Counted from the first letter of the stretch, positions 15,859 to 23,997 are shown. The stretch: 64,000 bases of DNA from Sphingobacteriales bacterium (GCA_016718845.1 JADKCK010000041.1:1-64000), one strand, 5' to 3'. The notes: generated from the sequence alone by a model not told the origin. Translations and numbers: made by a program.

Positions 15859-17274
15859 TTATGCTTTTCGCAAGGTAGTTGGGCAAACAAAATCGGTGCG
15901 TGGCACATTGGTTTTTGCAATGGCTGAAAAACCACCTGCTACATCTATAAAATTATCCCAACCTCGGGCTTTTAAAATAGATGCGGCAATAATGCTGCGG
16001 TAGCCACCTGCACAATGTATAATAAAAGGTTGGTCTTTCGGAAACTCGGCTAAATCTTCGTTGATATAGTCGAGCGGAATGTTTTTTGCTCCATCTACAT
16101 GTTCGGCGGCAAATTCGGTGGGTTTGCGCACATCAATAACAATGGGCGATTGAGCAAATTGTGTAGCAAACTCGTCGGCACTCATTCGGCTTATCGAGTC
16201 GGTTTCCATGCCAGCTTCTTTCCACGCCTCGAAACCACCTTTTAGGTAGCCAATCACAAAATCGTAGCCCACACGTGCAAGGCGCGTAATGGTTTCTTCT
16301 TCTTTACCCACATCGGTAATCAGCAAAATTTGTTGTTTTATGTCGGGTATTAAAGCGCCAACCCATGGGGCAAACTGCCCGTCTAAACCAATATTGATGC
16401 TGTTTGGCACAAAGCCCTCCGAAAACGTTTGGGCGTTGCGCGTATCCAACATTAAAGCGCCTGTTGCCTCTACGGTTAGTTCAAACTCGGTGGGTGTAAG
16501 TGCATGTAAACCGCGTTGCATAACCTCGCTAATGCTGTCGTAGCCGTGTTTGTTCATGCCCACATTAAGCGGAAAATAAGCAGGCGGTGGCAATAAACCA
16601 TCGGTTACTTCTTTCACAAACTCGGCTTCGGTCATGTTGGCACGCAAGGCGTAGTTAAGTTGCTTTTGCAAGCCAATGGTCGAGGTAGTTTCTTTCGACA
16701 TATTTTTGCCACAAGCCGAGCCTGCACCATGTGCCGGATAAACAACTACCTCGTTGGGCAGTGTCATAATTTTATCGCGCAGCGAGTGATACAATTGAGC
16801 AGCAAGTTGCTCTTGAGTTAAATTGGCGGCTTTTTGTGCCAAGTCGGGTCTGCCCACATCGCCAATAAAAAGGGTATCGCCTGTAAAAACGGCTACTTCT
16901 TTATCGGTTTCGTCTAACAGTAAAAAACAGCTACTTTCCATGGTATGCCCTGGTGTGTGTAGTACTTTAAACGATACGTCGCCCACCTTAAATACTTCGC
17001 CGTCGGTGGCAATGTGTGCATCAAAACTGGGGTTTGCTGTGGGACCGTATACTATGGTAGCACCTGTGGCTTTTGCCAAATCGATGTGTCCCGACACAAA
17101 ATCGGCATGAAAATGCGTTTCGAACACGTACTTAATTTGTACGCCATCTTTGGCAGCCCTGTCAAGGTAAGGCTTAATTTCGCGAAGTGGGTCTATGATA
17201 ACCGCTTCGTTGTTGCTGCTGATGTAGTAAGCACCTTGTGCTAAACAGCCGGTATAAATTTGCTCTATTTTCAT
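15859..17274 (-). CDS. Persulfide-dioxygenase-like MBL protein fused to two rhodanese domains
   Basis: A 471-residue fusion. Residues 1-about 245 form a metallo-beta-lactamase fold of the ETHE1/CstB group. Metal ligands are in THFHADFVSGH (H54, H56, D58, H63), H110 in HTPGHT, D133 in FTGDTLF and H182 in YPAHGAGS; the H-H-D iron site of persulfide dioxygenases is intact. Rhodanese domain 1 (about 255-355) lacks a catalytic Cys (ILLITDVGKEEET at that place). Domain 2 (about 365-460) has the active loop HCAGGYRS with C421. It would oxidise glutathione-like or low-molecular-weight persulfide to sulfite and transfer sulfane sulfur, like S. aureus CstB. The context (rhodanese, TSUP, YeeE, thioredoxin, ArsR) supports this. 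Confidence 0.9.
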   Translation of the reverse strand: MKIEQIYTGCLAQGAYYISSNNEAVIIDPLREIKPYLDRAAKDGVQIKYVFETHFHADFVSGHIDLAKATGATIVYGPTANPSFDAHIATDGEVFKVGDVSFKVLHTPGHTMESSCFLLLDETDKEVAVFTGDTLFIGDVGRPDLAQKAANLTQEQLAAQLYHSLRDKIMTLPNEVVVYPAHGAGSACGKNMSKETTSTIGLQKQLNYALRANMTEAEFVKEVTDGLLPPPAYFPLNVGMNKHGYDSISEVMQRGLHALTPTEFELTVEATGALMLDTRNAQTFSEGFVPNSINIGLDGQFAPWVGALIPDIKQQILLITDVGKEEETITRLARVGYDFVIGYLKGGFEAWKEAGMETDSISRMSADEFATQFAQSPIVIDVRKPTEFAAEHVDGAKNIPLDYINEDLAEFPKDQPFIIHCAGGYRSIIAASILKARGWDNFIDVAGGFSAIAKTNVPRTDFVCPTTLRKA

Positions 17275-17389
17275 GATAATTAATGTATTTTTTAGATTGG
17301 ATTTAGATGAAATTTGGAATTTGGATTTGGGTTTGGTTTGGTTGGATTTGGTTTGGTTTGGTTGGGTTTGGATTAATATAGAAATGCCT

Positions 17390-17740
17390 CTATCGCGTTA
17401 CCTTGCCTGTCCAGCCCGATATGCCGCCCGATAAGTTAAACAAGTGAGTAAAACCGTTTTCTGCCATAATGCCGCAAGCCTTAGCCGAGCGCATACCACT
17501 ACGACAATACACCAAATAGTTTTTTTGTGGGTCGAGTTTGGCAATTTGGGTATTAAAACCGCCGCCCGTTACATCAATATTGATGGCTTTAGGAATACGA
17601 CCACTGGCAAACTCGCCCGGTGTGCGCACATCTAAAATAACCGTATCGGCTTGTGTCATTTGCTCGGCAAACTGATTGCTGTCTAGGTTTTGGTAGCTAC
17701 TTGAGCCGCCTGTAAAAAGGTTTTTTAAGAAATCGAACAT
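17390..17740 (-). CDS. Single-domain rhodanese
   Basis: A 116-residue rhodanese. The start at 17740 (MFDFLKNLFTGG) is preferred over an upstream in-frame ATG at 17821, which would overlap the exporter gene. The active-site loop is YCRSGMRSA with C79, and the CH2A-like motif LDVRTPGEFASGRIPKAINI is complete. It carries sulfane sulfur as a Cys persulfide. The first 15 residues (FDFLKNLFTGGSSS) are a short amphipathic lead. It lies between the TSUP exporter and the dioxygenase-rhodanese, on the same strand. Confidence 0.92.
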   Translation of the reverse strand: MFDFLKNLFTGGSSSYQNLDSNQFAEQMTQADTVILDVRTPGEFASGRIPKAINIDVTGGGFNTQIAKLDPQKNYLVYCRSGMRSAKACGIMAENGFTHLFNLSGGISGWTGKVTR

Positions 17741-17798
17741 GATTGTGTTTTTTATTTTTATTGTTGATTTTTTTTGAAAATTTATAGAGATGAGTGCA

Positions 17799-18596
17799 TC
17801 ACAAAAACAACTCTTTGGCAATAATGTAAATGCCCATTATAAGCACAAACCAACCAAAAGCAGTTTTAAGTTTTGCCCCCGAAAAGAAGCGACTTAGGTA
17901 GTTGCCCACAAAAATACCCACCACCGATGCCGCCGTAAAAGTGAGTAACAAATGCCAATCCATGATTTGGTCGCCTTGTAAATCGCCCATAAAACCAAAC
18001 AACGATTTTGCTGCAATGATAAACAAAGACGTGCCGACTGCCAATTGCATGGGCAAGCGTGCCAGTAAAACCAAAGCCGGAATGATAAGAAAACCACCGC
18101 CAGCACCCACTAAACCCGTTAGTACACCCACTACAATGCCCTCGAGCAGTATCAATGGATAATTGTATCTAATTTCGGCATGGGTAGTTTCTTCGTGTTT
18201 TTTGCCCGACCGTATCATGGATATAGAAGCTAAAACCATAAACACCGCAAACAACAACATCAACCCAATATTTTTGGTTAGCTCAAAGTTGCCAATATGT
18301 ATTAATGTTTTGGGGATGATAGGCATCAACCAAAGCCTTGTAGCATAAACCGCCGCAATAGACGGAATGCCAAAGATGATAGCCGTTTTAAAATCCACCT
18401 TTTTTTGGTAGATGTTTTGAAAACCGCCCACCAAAGCCGTCGAGCCAACAATAAACAACGAGTAGGCAGTGGCTAAAACAGGGCTAACACCCATTACATA
18501 CACCAAAATAGGTACTGTAAGTATAGACCCTCCGCTGCCAATTAGCCCTAACGAAATGCCTACTAAAGAGGCTAAAACAATTCCGAGTACAAACAT
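17799..18596 (-). CDS. TSUP (TauE/SafE) family sulfite/organosulfur permease
   Basis: A 265-residue membrane protein with about eight hydrophobic segments and the two family repeats, GLIGSGGSILTVPILVYVMG (about 18-37) and GLVGAGGGFLIIPALVLLAR (about 161-180). These duplicated GxxGxGGG motifs define TSUP/TauE. Family members export sulfite, sulfoacetate and related anions. Next to a persulfide dioxygenase, whose product is sulfite, sulfite export is the reasonable inference. It follows the arsR gene by about 100 bp. Confidence 0.92.
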   Translation of the reverse strand: MFVLGIVLASLVGISLGLIGSGGSILTVPILVYVMGVSPVLATAYSLFIVGSTALVGGFQNIYQKKVDFKTAIIFGIPSIAAVYATRLWLMPIIPKTLIHIGNFELTKNIGLMLLFAVFMVLASISMIRSGKKHEETTHAEIRYNYPLILLEGIVVGVLTGLVGAGGGFLIIPALVLLARLPMQLAVGTSLFIIAAKSLFGFMGDLQGDQIMDWHLLLTFTAASVVGIFVGNYLSRFFSGAKLKTAFGWFVLIMGIYIIAKELFL

Positions 18597-18695
18597 TAAA
18601 AATTAGTTATTGCCCATCAAAATGAAAGAGCTATGTTTGAAAAGATTGGGTTACTTAGATGCAAAAGATGTATTTAGTAGCACCAATAATTAGGT

Positions 18696-19007
18696 TTAAA
18701 ATAATTTACAACTATCCATGCAATCAAAAATGTGCAAAATATGGCGGTCAGAAAGCCTATAATACACGTTCATGCCTCGTTTTTCGCAACTTAAAATGCC
18801 TCGGTCTTTCATTTTAATTAAATGATGCGATAACATAGATTGCTCGGTTGTGATGCTAATACGCTGTTGAATCTCGCTGACGCACAAAGGTTCTTCTTGC
18901 TCTAATAGCTCTAACACTTGCAGCCTTACCGGATGCCCGATTGTTTTTAACACCTCGGCTATCCGATTCACTTTTTCAATATCAATAGAACGATTGGTAA
19001 GTATCAT
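18696..19007 (-). CDS. ArsR-family winged-helix repressor
   Basis: A 103-residue ArsR/SmtB-type regulator. The HTH is EPLCVSEIQQRISITTEQSMLSHHL (about 37-62; VSEIQQ...SHHLIKMKDRGIL) with the wing CEKRGMNVYYRLS. Cysteines at position 37 and near the C-terminus (FDCMDSCKLF) could sense persulfide or metal; a two-Cys disulfide/tetrasulfide switch is known from BigR/SqrR relatives, but the spacing here is not proof. Directly upstream is a TACCTTTG -7 box and an inverted-repeat operator (19032-19131), and an almost identical copy precedes the methyltransferase gene, so autoregulation and control of both are likely. Confidence 0.9.
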   Translation of the reverse strand: MILTNRSIDIEKVNRIAEVLKTIGHPVRLQVLELLEQEEPLCVSEIQQRISITTEQSMLSHHLIKMKDRGILSCEKRGMNVYYRLSDRHILHIFDCMDSCKLF

Positions 19008-19031
19008 GGTAATGGGTGTTTAAGTAATTAG

Positions 19032-19131
19032 TAAATGAACATCTACTCATATAGTGGTGCAAAGGTACAACCATAATAAAGGCTGTTGTTAGGACAAAAA
19101 ATACTTTTTGTGGTACTTTTTACGGATTGAT
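19032..19131 (-). promoter_or_regulatory. ArsR promoter/operator, copy 1 of a 100-bp duplication
   Basis: Reads 93 of 100 identical to 19843-19942; all seven differences are transitions. Minus-strand TACCTTTG lies at 19060-19067. Downstream of it is the inverted repeat ATGAACATCTACTCAT (ATGA...TCAT arms), placed where a repressor would block initiation. No convincing -33 TTTG at the usual distance. Four of the seven differences from copy 2 fall inside the operator. Confidence 0.7.
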
Positions 19132-19155
19132 GAAAATTTGGCGTTTTTAACACCA

Positions 19156-19788
19156 TTAAGTAACACTATTGTTTCGTTTAAAACTGCAAAACGTAAAACT
19201 TTGTGTGGTATCAAAAGGTGTTTTGTGCTCAACCGAAGCACATTGAACTTTATCGAAAGACAGTTTAAATTTGTTACATAAAGCCTCCTCCGAATATTGT
19301 TGAATGTTGATGCCGCTGCATTTTTTAGGTCCTTGCTCCGAAAAAGTGCCAACTACCAAAATACCCTGTGGCTCAATACATTGCGTAACGGTATTGATGT
19401 ATTGTTCAATATCTTGTTCGGCAACTAAAAAATGGAAGGCAGCTCGATCGTGCCAAAAGTTGTATTTTTCGGTTGGTTTAAAATCGGCAACATCTGCAAC
19501 AATCCATTTTACTTGTTTGGCTCGTTCGCCAAGTCGTTGTTTAGCCCGCTCAAGGGCAGTTGCCGAAATATCCAATACTGTAAGGTCGGTATAGCCTAAA
19601 TCTAGCAAATTATCCACCAAAAAACTATCTCCACCACCAATGTCTATAATTTTTGCGTCTGTTGCCACATCAAACAGCTCAAAAAAGCCAAGCGATGTAC
19701 TCGGTTTGGGCTGATACCAACTTACTTCGGTAAGTTTTTTGGTTTGATAAATGGTCTCCCAGTGTTCTTTCCGATTAAAATTTTCCAC
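19156..19788 (-). CDS. Class I SAM-dependent methyltransferase
   Basis: A 210-residue soluble methyltransferase. Motif I is IIDIGGGDSFLVDNLLD (about 47-63), the acidic motif II is LTVLDISATALERAKQ, then WIVADVADF. The N-terminus HWETIYQTKKLTEVSWYQPKPS is a known feature of a broad small-methyltransferase family. The acceptor is unknown. Because it is flanked by two copies of the arsR promoter and neighbours a sulfur-handling cluster, a thiol/sulfide or metalloid substrate is a hypothesis only. Its stop lies 25 bp from repeat copy 1, and copy 2 ends 55 bp upstream of its start. Confidence 0.88.
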   Translation of the reverse strand: MENFNRKEHWETIYQTKKLTEVSWYQPKPSTSLGFFELFDVATDAKIIDIGGGDSFLVDNLLDLGYTDLTVLDISATALERAKQRLGERAKQVKWIVADVADFKPTEKYNFWHDRAAFHFLVAEQDIEQYINTVTQCIEPQGILVVGTFSEQGPKKCSGINIQQYSEEALCNKFKLSFDKVQCASVEHKTPFDTTQSFTFCSFKRNNSVT

Positions 19789-19842
19789 TTTTTAGTTTAT
19801 TTTAGTGCTACTTTAGCAATTGGATAAATCTTGGTTTATTAC

Positions 19843-19942
19843 TAAATGAGCATTTGTTCATATAGTGGTGCAAAGGTACAGCCATAACAAAGGCTGTTGT
19901 TAGGACAAAAAATGCTTTTTGTGGTACTTTTTACGGATTGAT
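19843..19942 (-). promoter_or_regulatory. Promoter/operator copy 2, upstream of the methyltransferase gene
   Basis: Second copy of the 100-bp unit. TACCTTTG is at 19871-19878 on the minus strand. The operator is the better palindrome ATGAGCATTTGTTCAT (one mismatch between half-sites). Predicted leader about 75 nt. Confidence 0.7.
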
Positions 19943-19960
19943 TAAAAAATCTCCAAAAAA

Positions 19961-20004
19961 AATACAACACCACGCCTTATAATGGTGTGGTGTTGTATTG
20001 TTTT
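19961..20004 (-). terminator. Hairpin terminator of the AraC-type gene
   Basis: AATACAACACCAC (19961-19973) pairs perfectly with GTGGTGTTGTATT (19987-19999). On the minus strand the stem is followed by T-rich sequence. It ends next to the AraC gene stop at 20006. Confidence 0.8.
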
Positions 20005-20005
20005 G

Positions 20006-20890
20006 CTACAAAGCAGCCGTTTTACGAAAAGAATCGGGTGTTTGGGCGGTGTATTTTTTAAAGAAACGGCTAAAATAAGCATTGTCTTCGAACTGTAACG
20101 AGTAGGCTACCTCGGCAATACTTTGATTAGAGAAAAGCAATAGGCGTTTAGCCTCTAACAAAATGCGCTCGCGGATAAGCTCGCCGGCTGTTTTGCCAAT
20201 GGTATTTTTGCACACTTCGTTTAGGTGATTGGGGGTAATGTTGAGCAAAGGTGCATAATCTTTTGGGTGATGCTTGGTGGCATAATGTTTATCAACAAGT
20301 GTTTCAAACTCACGAACTAACAACAATTGAGCGGGCGATTGTTGAATATGGGCATGATGATAATACAAACGCGAAAAACGCACTAACAAATTATTGAGCA
20401 AATAAATCAACATTTCGGCACGATACCTTTCGTTGCGTTTTTGTTCGTCCATCATCTCCAAAAAAAGAGCAGTTAAGGCTGGTAAATGGCTATCGTCAAT
20501 GGGCAACAATGGGCTATTGTTTAACGAATGAAAAAACGGATAATTGTACAGATTAAAGCCATTGCAAAACAAGGTGTTAAACAAACCATTGTTAAACGAC
20601 AACAAATAGCCACTTATATCGTCCGACATTTGCCACTCGTGTACTTGCCCCGGCGACAGAAAAAACACACAAGGGGCATTGATAGGGTAGGTAACAAAAT
20701 CTATGGTGTGGCTGCCTGTGCCGTGTGTAACGTATAGTATTTGGTAAAAATCGTGGCGATGCGGATAATGCAATTTGCTATGTAATATAGCTTTGTAGTA
20801 TTCAATCTCTACTAACAAAAAGTTTTTGCTGGTATCGTCGCTGCAAGTTGCCAAGCTACATATATTGTATACGGGTAGTTGAAGAACCAT
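20006..20890 (-). CDS. AraC-family transcriptional regulator
   Basis: A 294-residue protein. The N-terminal half is a cupin-like ligand domain (HYPHRHDFYQILYVTHGTGSH; FLSPGQVHEW). The C-terminal ~100 residues form the double HTH of AraC/XylS proteins: YAPLLNITPNHLNEVCKNTIG and SIAEVAYSLQFEDNAYFSRF, followed by the YTAQTPDSFR signature. The ligand is unknown. It is a standalone gene with its own terminator; the peroxiredoxin gene lies 44 bp upstream on the same strand, so the two may be cotranscribed. Confidence 0.92.
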   Translation of the reverse strand: MVLQLPVYNICSLATCSDDTSKNFLLVEIEYYKAILHSKLHYPHRHDFYQILYVTHGTGSHTIDFVTYPINAPCVFFLSPGQVHEWQMSDDISGYLLSFNNGLFNTLFCNGFNLYNYPFFHSLNNSPLLPIDDSHLPALTALFLEMMDEQKRNERYRAEMLIYLLNNLLVRFSRLYYHHAHIQQSPAQLLLVREFETLVDKHYATKHHPKDYAPLLNITPNHLNEVCKNTIGKTAGELIRERILLEAKRLLLFSNQSIAEVAYSLQFEDNAYFSRFFKKYTAQTPDSFRKTAAL

Positions 20891-20933
20891 TTTTTAGGGT
20901 TGTTGATAAAATAAATGCTTTGATGGTGCTTTT

Positions 20934-21380
20934 TTAGCCCAAAATTTGTGTGGCATGGTCGCTGCTTTTTACTTGGCTTATAATTTGGGCAATGTTACCC
21001 GCTTCGTCAATCACAAAAGTGGTGCGCACAATGCCCATATACTCTTTGCCCATCATCTTTTTAAGTTGCCAAACGCCATACTGTTGGGCAATTTGTGCAT
21101 CGGTATCTACCAAAAGTGTAAACGGTAATTGGTGTTTGGCAATAAATTTGGTGTGCGATTTCTCTGAGTCGGGGCTAATGCCTAATACTACATAACCCTT
21201 GGCTAAAAAGGCATTGTAATTGTCGCGCAGGTTGCAGGCTTGTGTGGTGCAGGTTGGCGTGTTGTCTTTGGGATAAAAATACAACACCACTTTTTGCCCT
21301 TTAAAGTTGGCAAGCGATACCGCGTTGCCATCTTGGTTGGTGGTGCTAAACAAAGGAGCCGATGAACCGATAGAAAGCAT
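20934..21380 (-). CDS. bcp: Thioredoxin-dependent thiol peroxidase (Bcp-type peroxiredoxin)
   Basis: A 148-residue atypical two-Cys peroxiredoxin. PKDNTPTCTTQACNLRDNY contains the peroxidatic C44 and resolving C49 with the five-residue spacing of Bcp/PrxQ. GISPDSEKSHTKF and VRTTFVIDEAG are also typical. It reduces hydrogen and organic peroxides in the cytoplasm using thioredoxin. Full length for the family. Confidence 0.94.
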   Translation of the reverse strand: MLSIGSSAPLFSTTNQDGNAVSLANFKGQKVVLYFYPKDNTPTCTTQACNLRDNYNAFLAKGYVVLGISPDSEKSHTKFIAKHQLPFTLLVDTDAQIAQQYGVWQLKKMMGKEYMGIVRTTFVIDEAGNIAQIISQVKSSDHATQILG

Positions 21381-21483
21381 TTTGATTTTAAATTAGAAAA
21401 AATGAAGGAACATTGTTAATAGCAGCCATTCGTCAAGTGCTATTGCTATTCGTCGGGCTGTGGGTGCTGTTGGTCAATAAGTG

Positions 21484-21515
21484 TTTGGTGGCTGTATAAA
21501 ACTGCCGTACCTTTG
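21484..21515 (+). promoter_or_regulatory. Promoter of the small T9SS-tail-like gene
   Basis: TTTG (21484-21487), 20-base spacer, TACCTTTG (21508-21515): a full match to the Bacteroidota consensus. Leader about 140 nt to the ATG at 21660. Confidence 0.7.
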
Positions 21516-21659
21516 CATCATCAAACAAACAGCAACAGTAAAAAAATAAAACAAGTAGCTGTAACTTTTGTTCGGTACAAAACGATTTACTATGGAGGGT
21601 GCAGTTAAAACAACACTAAAAGCACCAATCTAGTACAAACATCAAAAAAAATTAGAACT

Positions 21660-22028
21660 ATGAAAGCTCGAATGACTGCAAACACGTTTTTTACTTTGGT
21701 AATGGTTTTATTGTCTACTTTTTCGCTTAATGCTGGCAATACTAACACCGCAGATTCTTGCAACAACAGCCAATGTATTCATGCTTCGGCAATTGCTACT
21801 TCGGTACAATCAACCCAAAAACAAGTGCTTACGCTTAACTTTGGCACCCAACTTAACAATGCCGAGCTAAACATTTGCAATACACTTGGCGAAGTAGTAA
21901 AAACAGTTTCGCACATCAATGGTCAAGAAGCATACATTGACCGCAGCGAACTAAGCAACGAAACGTACTATTTCCAATTGTCGCAAACCAACCAACCAAC
22001 TATTATCGGAAAGTTGATTGTGCAGTAA
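21660..22028 (+). CDS. Small exported protein consisting mainly of a T9SS type A tail-like domain
   Basis: A 122-residue protein with a signal peptide (about 1-25, ...LSTFSLNAGN). A short Ser/Asn-rich linker with two Cys leads into about 70 residues resembling a Por-secretion tail: LNFGTQLNNAELNICNTLGE, then VKTVSHINGQEAYIDRSEL, ETYYFQLSQ and a terminal IIGKLIVQ. Normally this module is the end of a large T9SS cargo, whereas here it stands alone. It has its own promoter and terminator, so it is not just the debris of a longer gene. Function unknown. Confidence 0.75.
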   Translation: MKARMTANTFFTLVMVLLSTFSLNAGNTNTADSCNNSQCIHASAIATSVQSTQKQVLTLNFGTQLNNAELNICNTLGEVVKTVSHINGQEAYIDRSELSNETYYFQLSQTNQPTIIGKLIVQ

Positions 22029-22091
22029 TCCACTTCCGCCCAAAAACAAAACAGGTATAGAATTTAGATAGAGCTAATTGTTTAGTAGCAG

Positions 22092-22126
22092 CCCTTGCAA
22101 CATTTGTTTGCAAGGGTTTTGCTTTT
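22092..22126 (+). terminator. Terminator of the 122-residue gene
   Basis: CCCTTGCAA (22092-22100) and TTGCAAGGG (22108-22116) with a 7-base loop, followed by TTTTGCTTTT. Confidence 0.8.
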
Positions 22127-22165
22127 GGGGCTGATACTGGTGAGGTAGACCTAATCCCCCTCTAA

Positions 22166-22340
22166 CTCCCCCTTCGAGGGGGAGAATTAAGTCGACCTAA
22201 CAAAAAGAGCCGTCAACTTACCCCAAAGGGTAGGTTGACCTAACAAAAAGAGCCGTCAACTTACCCCAAAGGATAGCTCGACCTAACAAAAAGAGAGGTC
22301 GACTTATCCAAACAGATAGCTCGACCTCTCAAAAAGACTG
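22166..22340. repeat. Hairpin plus 43-bp tandem repeat array (about 3.4 units)
   Basis: First a CTCCCCC-TTCGA-GGGGGAG hairpin (22166-22184). Then units of exactly 43 bp at 22194, 22237, 22280 and a partial unit at 22323, each beginning GACCTAACAAAAAGAG. The third unit has drifted (GGTCGACTTATCC) so that AGAGGTCGA and TCGACCTCT form perfect arms across it. It fills the gap 22029-22394 between convergent genes. There are no spacers, so it is not a CRISPR array. Confidence 0.8.
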
Positions 22341-22394
22341 TTTTTATTGCTTGTGAGACACAAGTAATGGCTGGTTTAGCTATAAAGCGTAGTG

Positions 22395-23486
22395 TTAGTT
22401 AATGTATTTAAAGTTATGGTTAGCTTCAATTTTTTGGATGCTGTAATAAATAAGTTTGATAACTTGCTCCACATCTTTTTTATGCACCATCTCGACGGTT
22501 GTGTGCATATAGCGCAGCGGCAACGATATAAGTGCCGACACTACGCCACCACTTGAATAAGCAAAGGCATCGGTATCGGTGCCTGTACCGCGCGAACTGG
22601 CTTCGCGCTGAAAAGCAATGTCGTTTTGGCGGGCGGCATCAATAATCAAATCTAAAAACTTATTGTGTACCGATGGGGCATAAGTAAGCACAGGACCATT
22701 GCCAGACTTAAAGTCGCCATTTTTAATTTTGTTAATCATGGGGGTATTGGTGTCGTGTCCAACATCGGTTACTAATGCCACATGTGGTTTTATGGTTTGT
22801 GTAATCATTTCGGCGCCACGCAAACCCACTTCTTCTTGTACCGAGTTAACGATGTATAAGCCAAAGGGTAGTTTTATGTTGTTTTCTTTTAGCAATCGGG
22901 CAACTTGTGCTATCATAAAGCCGCCTACTCGGTTGTCTAAGGCTCTGCCTACATAATAGCGGTCGTTTAGCACCATAAATTGGTCTTCGTAGGTAATTAC
23001 GCAGCCTGCATGTATGCCTAATGCTTCTACCTCTTCGCGGTTGGTGCAGCCGCAATCCAAAAAAATGTTTTCGAGTTTGGGTGTTGTGTCGCCTTCTTTG
23101 CGCAGGTGTATGGCGGGCCAACCAAATACGGCTTTTATCATTTTGCCGTCGCGGGTGTGTATGTTTACGCGTTTCGAGGGGGCAATAACGGCATCAGAGC
23201 CACCATTGCGCACTACATAAATAAAACCATCATCGCTAATATAGTGTACAAACCACGATATTTCGTCGGCGTGGGCTTCGATAACTACTTTGTATTTGGC
23301 TTTGGGGTTGATAACACCGTAGGCGGTGCCATAGTTGTCGGTGTGGTATTCGTCGATATAGGGTTTTATATAGTCGAGCCATACTTGCTGCCCGCGCCAT
23401 TCAAAGCCTGTTGGCGAGGGGGTATTAAGGTAAGTTTCGAGAAAAGCCTCCGCCTGGGGAGTGATGATATTGGCTAGTTCGGACAT
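22395..23486 (-). CDS. M42-family metalloaminopeptidase
   Basis: A 363-residue M42 peptidase (glutamyl aminopeptidase/tetrahedral aminopeptidase group). The dinuclear metal site is visible: H72 in EAHADE, D184 in GRALDNRVGG, catalytic E218 and metal-binding E219 in VQEEVGLRG, D241 in VTDVGHD and H328 in RYMHTTVEM. It removes N-terminal residues from peptides in the cytoplasm, usually as a dodecamer. Possible context: peptide import by the ABC transporter of this window, though it is not adjacent. Confidence 0.93.
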   Translation of the reverse strand: MSELANIITPQAEAFLETYLNTPSPTGFEWRGQQVWLDYIKPYIDEYHTDNYGTAYGVINPKAKYKVVIEAHADEISWFVHYISDDGFIYVVRNGGSDAVIAPSKRVNIHTRDGKMIKAVFGWPAIHLRKEGDTTPKLENIFLDCGCTNREEVEALGIHAGCVITYEDQFMVLNDRYYVGRALDNRVGGFMIAQVARLLKENNIKLPFGLYIVNSVQEEVGLRGAEMITQTIKPHVALVTDVGHDTNTPMINKIKNGDFKSGNGPVLTYAPSVHNKFLDLIIDAARQNDIAFQREASSRGTGTDTDAFAYSSGGVVSALISLPLRYMHTTVEMVHKKDVEQVIKLIYYSIQKIEANHNFKYIN

Positions 23487-23997
23487 AGCTATTTAAATTG
23501 ATACTTGAAGATTAATGATTGATTATCGAAAAATACTCACGTTATGCACAAGAGGACACGGATTTTATGGATTGGACACGGATTTTTAAAAATGATTATC
23601 TAATCTTGATTTATTTCCTTTGGGTTGATAAAACGTTTTAGGTTGAATAACGATTAACAATTGCGATATTTACACCAACTTGTGTTTTAAATTTACAACG
23701 GAGACACGCAGAACACGGCGTTTTTTTTTGGTGTATGCTATGGCTTTTTTAATTGTTATTTTTTAGTTTGCAATCCAGACAAAGGGAAACATAAACTCGT
23801 TTTTCTCTGTGTTCTCTGTGTCTCTTGTTGTTTTTTATTTTTTTAGCCCTCAACAAATAAGGCACTAATAGCGAGTTTGCCATAGTTCGACAAGCTCACT
23901 ATGACCCCGCCTTATGAATAAAGCGGACTATTTTTCAAGGTCTTTATCAAAATAAATACCCTAAAATGGGGCTTTGCATAATACACGTTAAAAAGCG
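23487..23997. repeat. Gene-free gap with several inverted repeats
   Basis: Contains a solo copy of the GGACACGG element (23554-23584, about 70 bp shared with 15558-15627). It also contains GAGACACGCAGAACAC (23701-23716) facing GTGTTCTCTGTGTCTC (23809-23824), 14 of 16 matching, about 92 bases apart. A CATAGT...ACTATG hairpin around TTCGACAAGCTC lies at 23881-23903. These are dispersed-repeat words frequently met in Bacteroidota intergenic DNA. No gene seen. Confidence 0.65.

Noticed and set aside
22194..22340. Possible CRISPR array
   Set aside because: The 43-bp units are directly adjacent with no unique spacers, and no cas gene is in the window.
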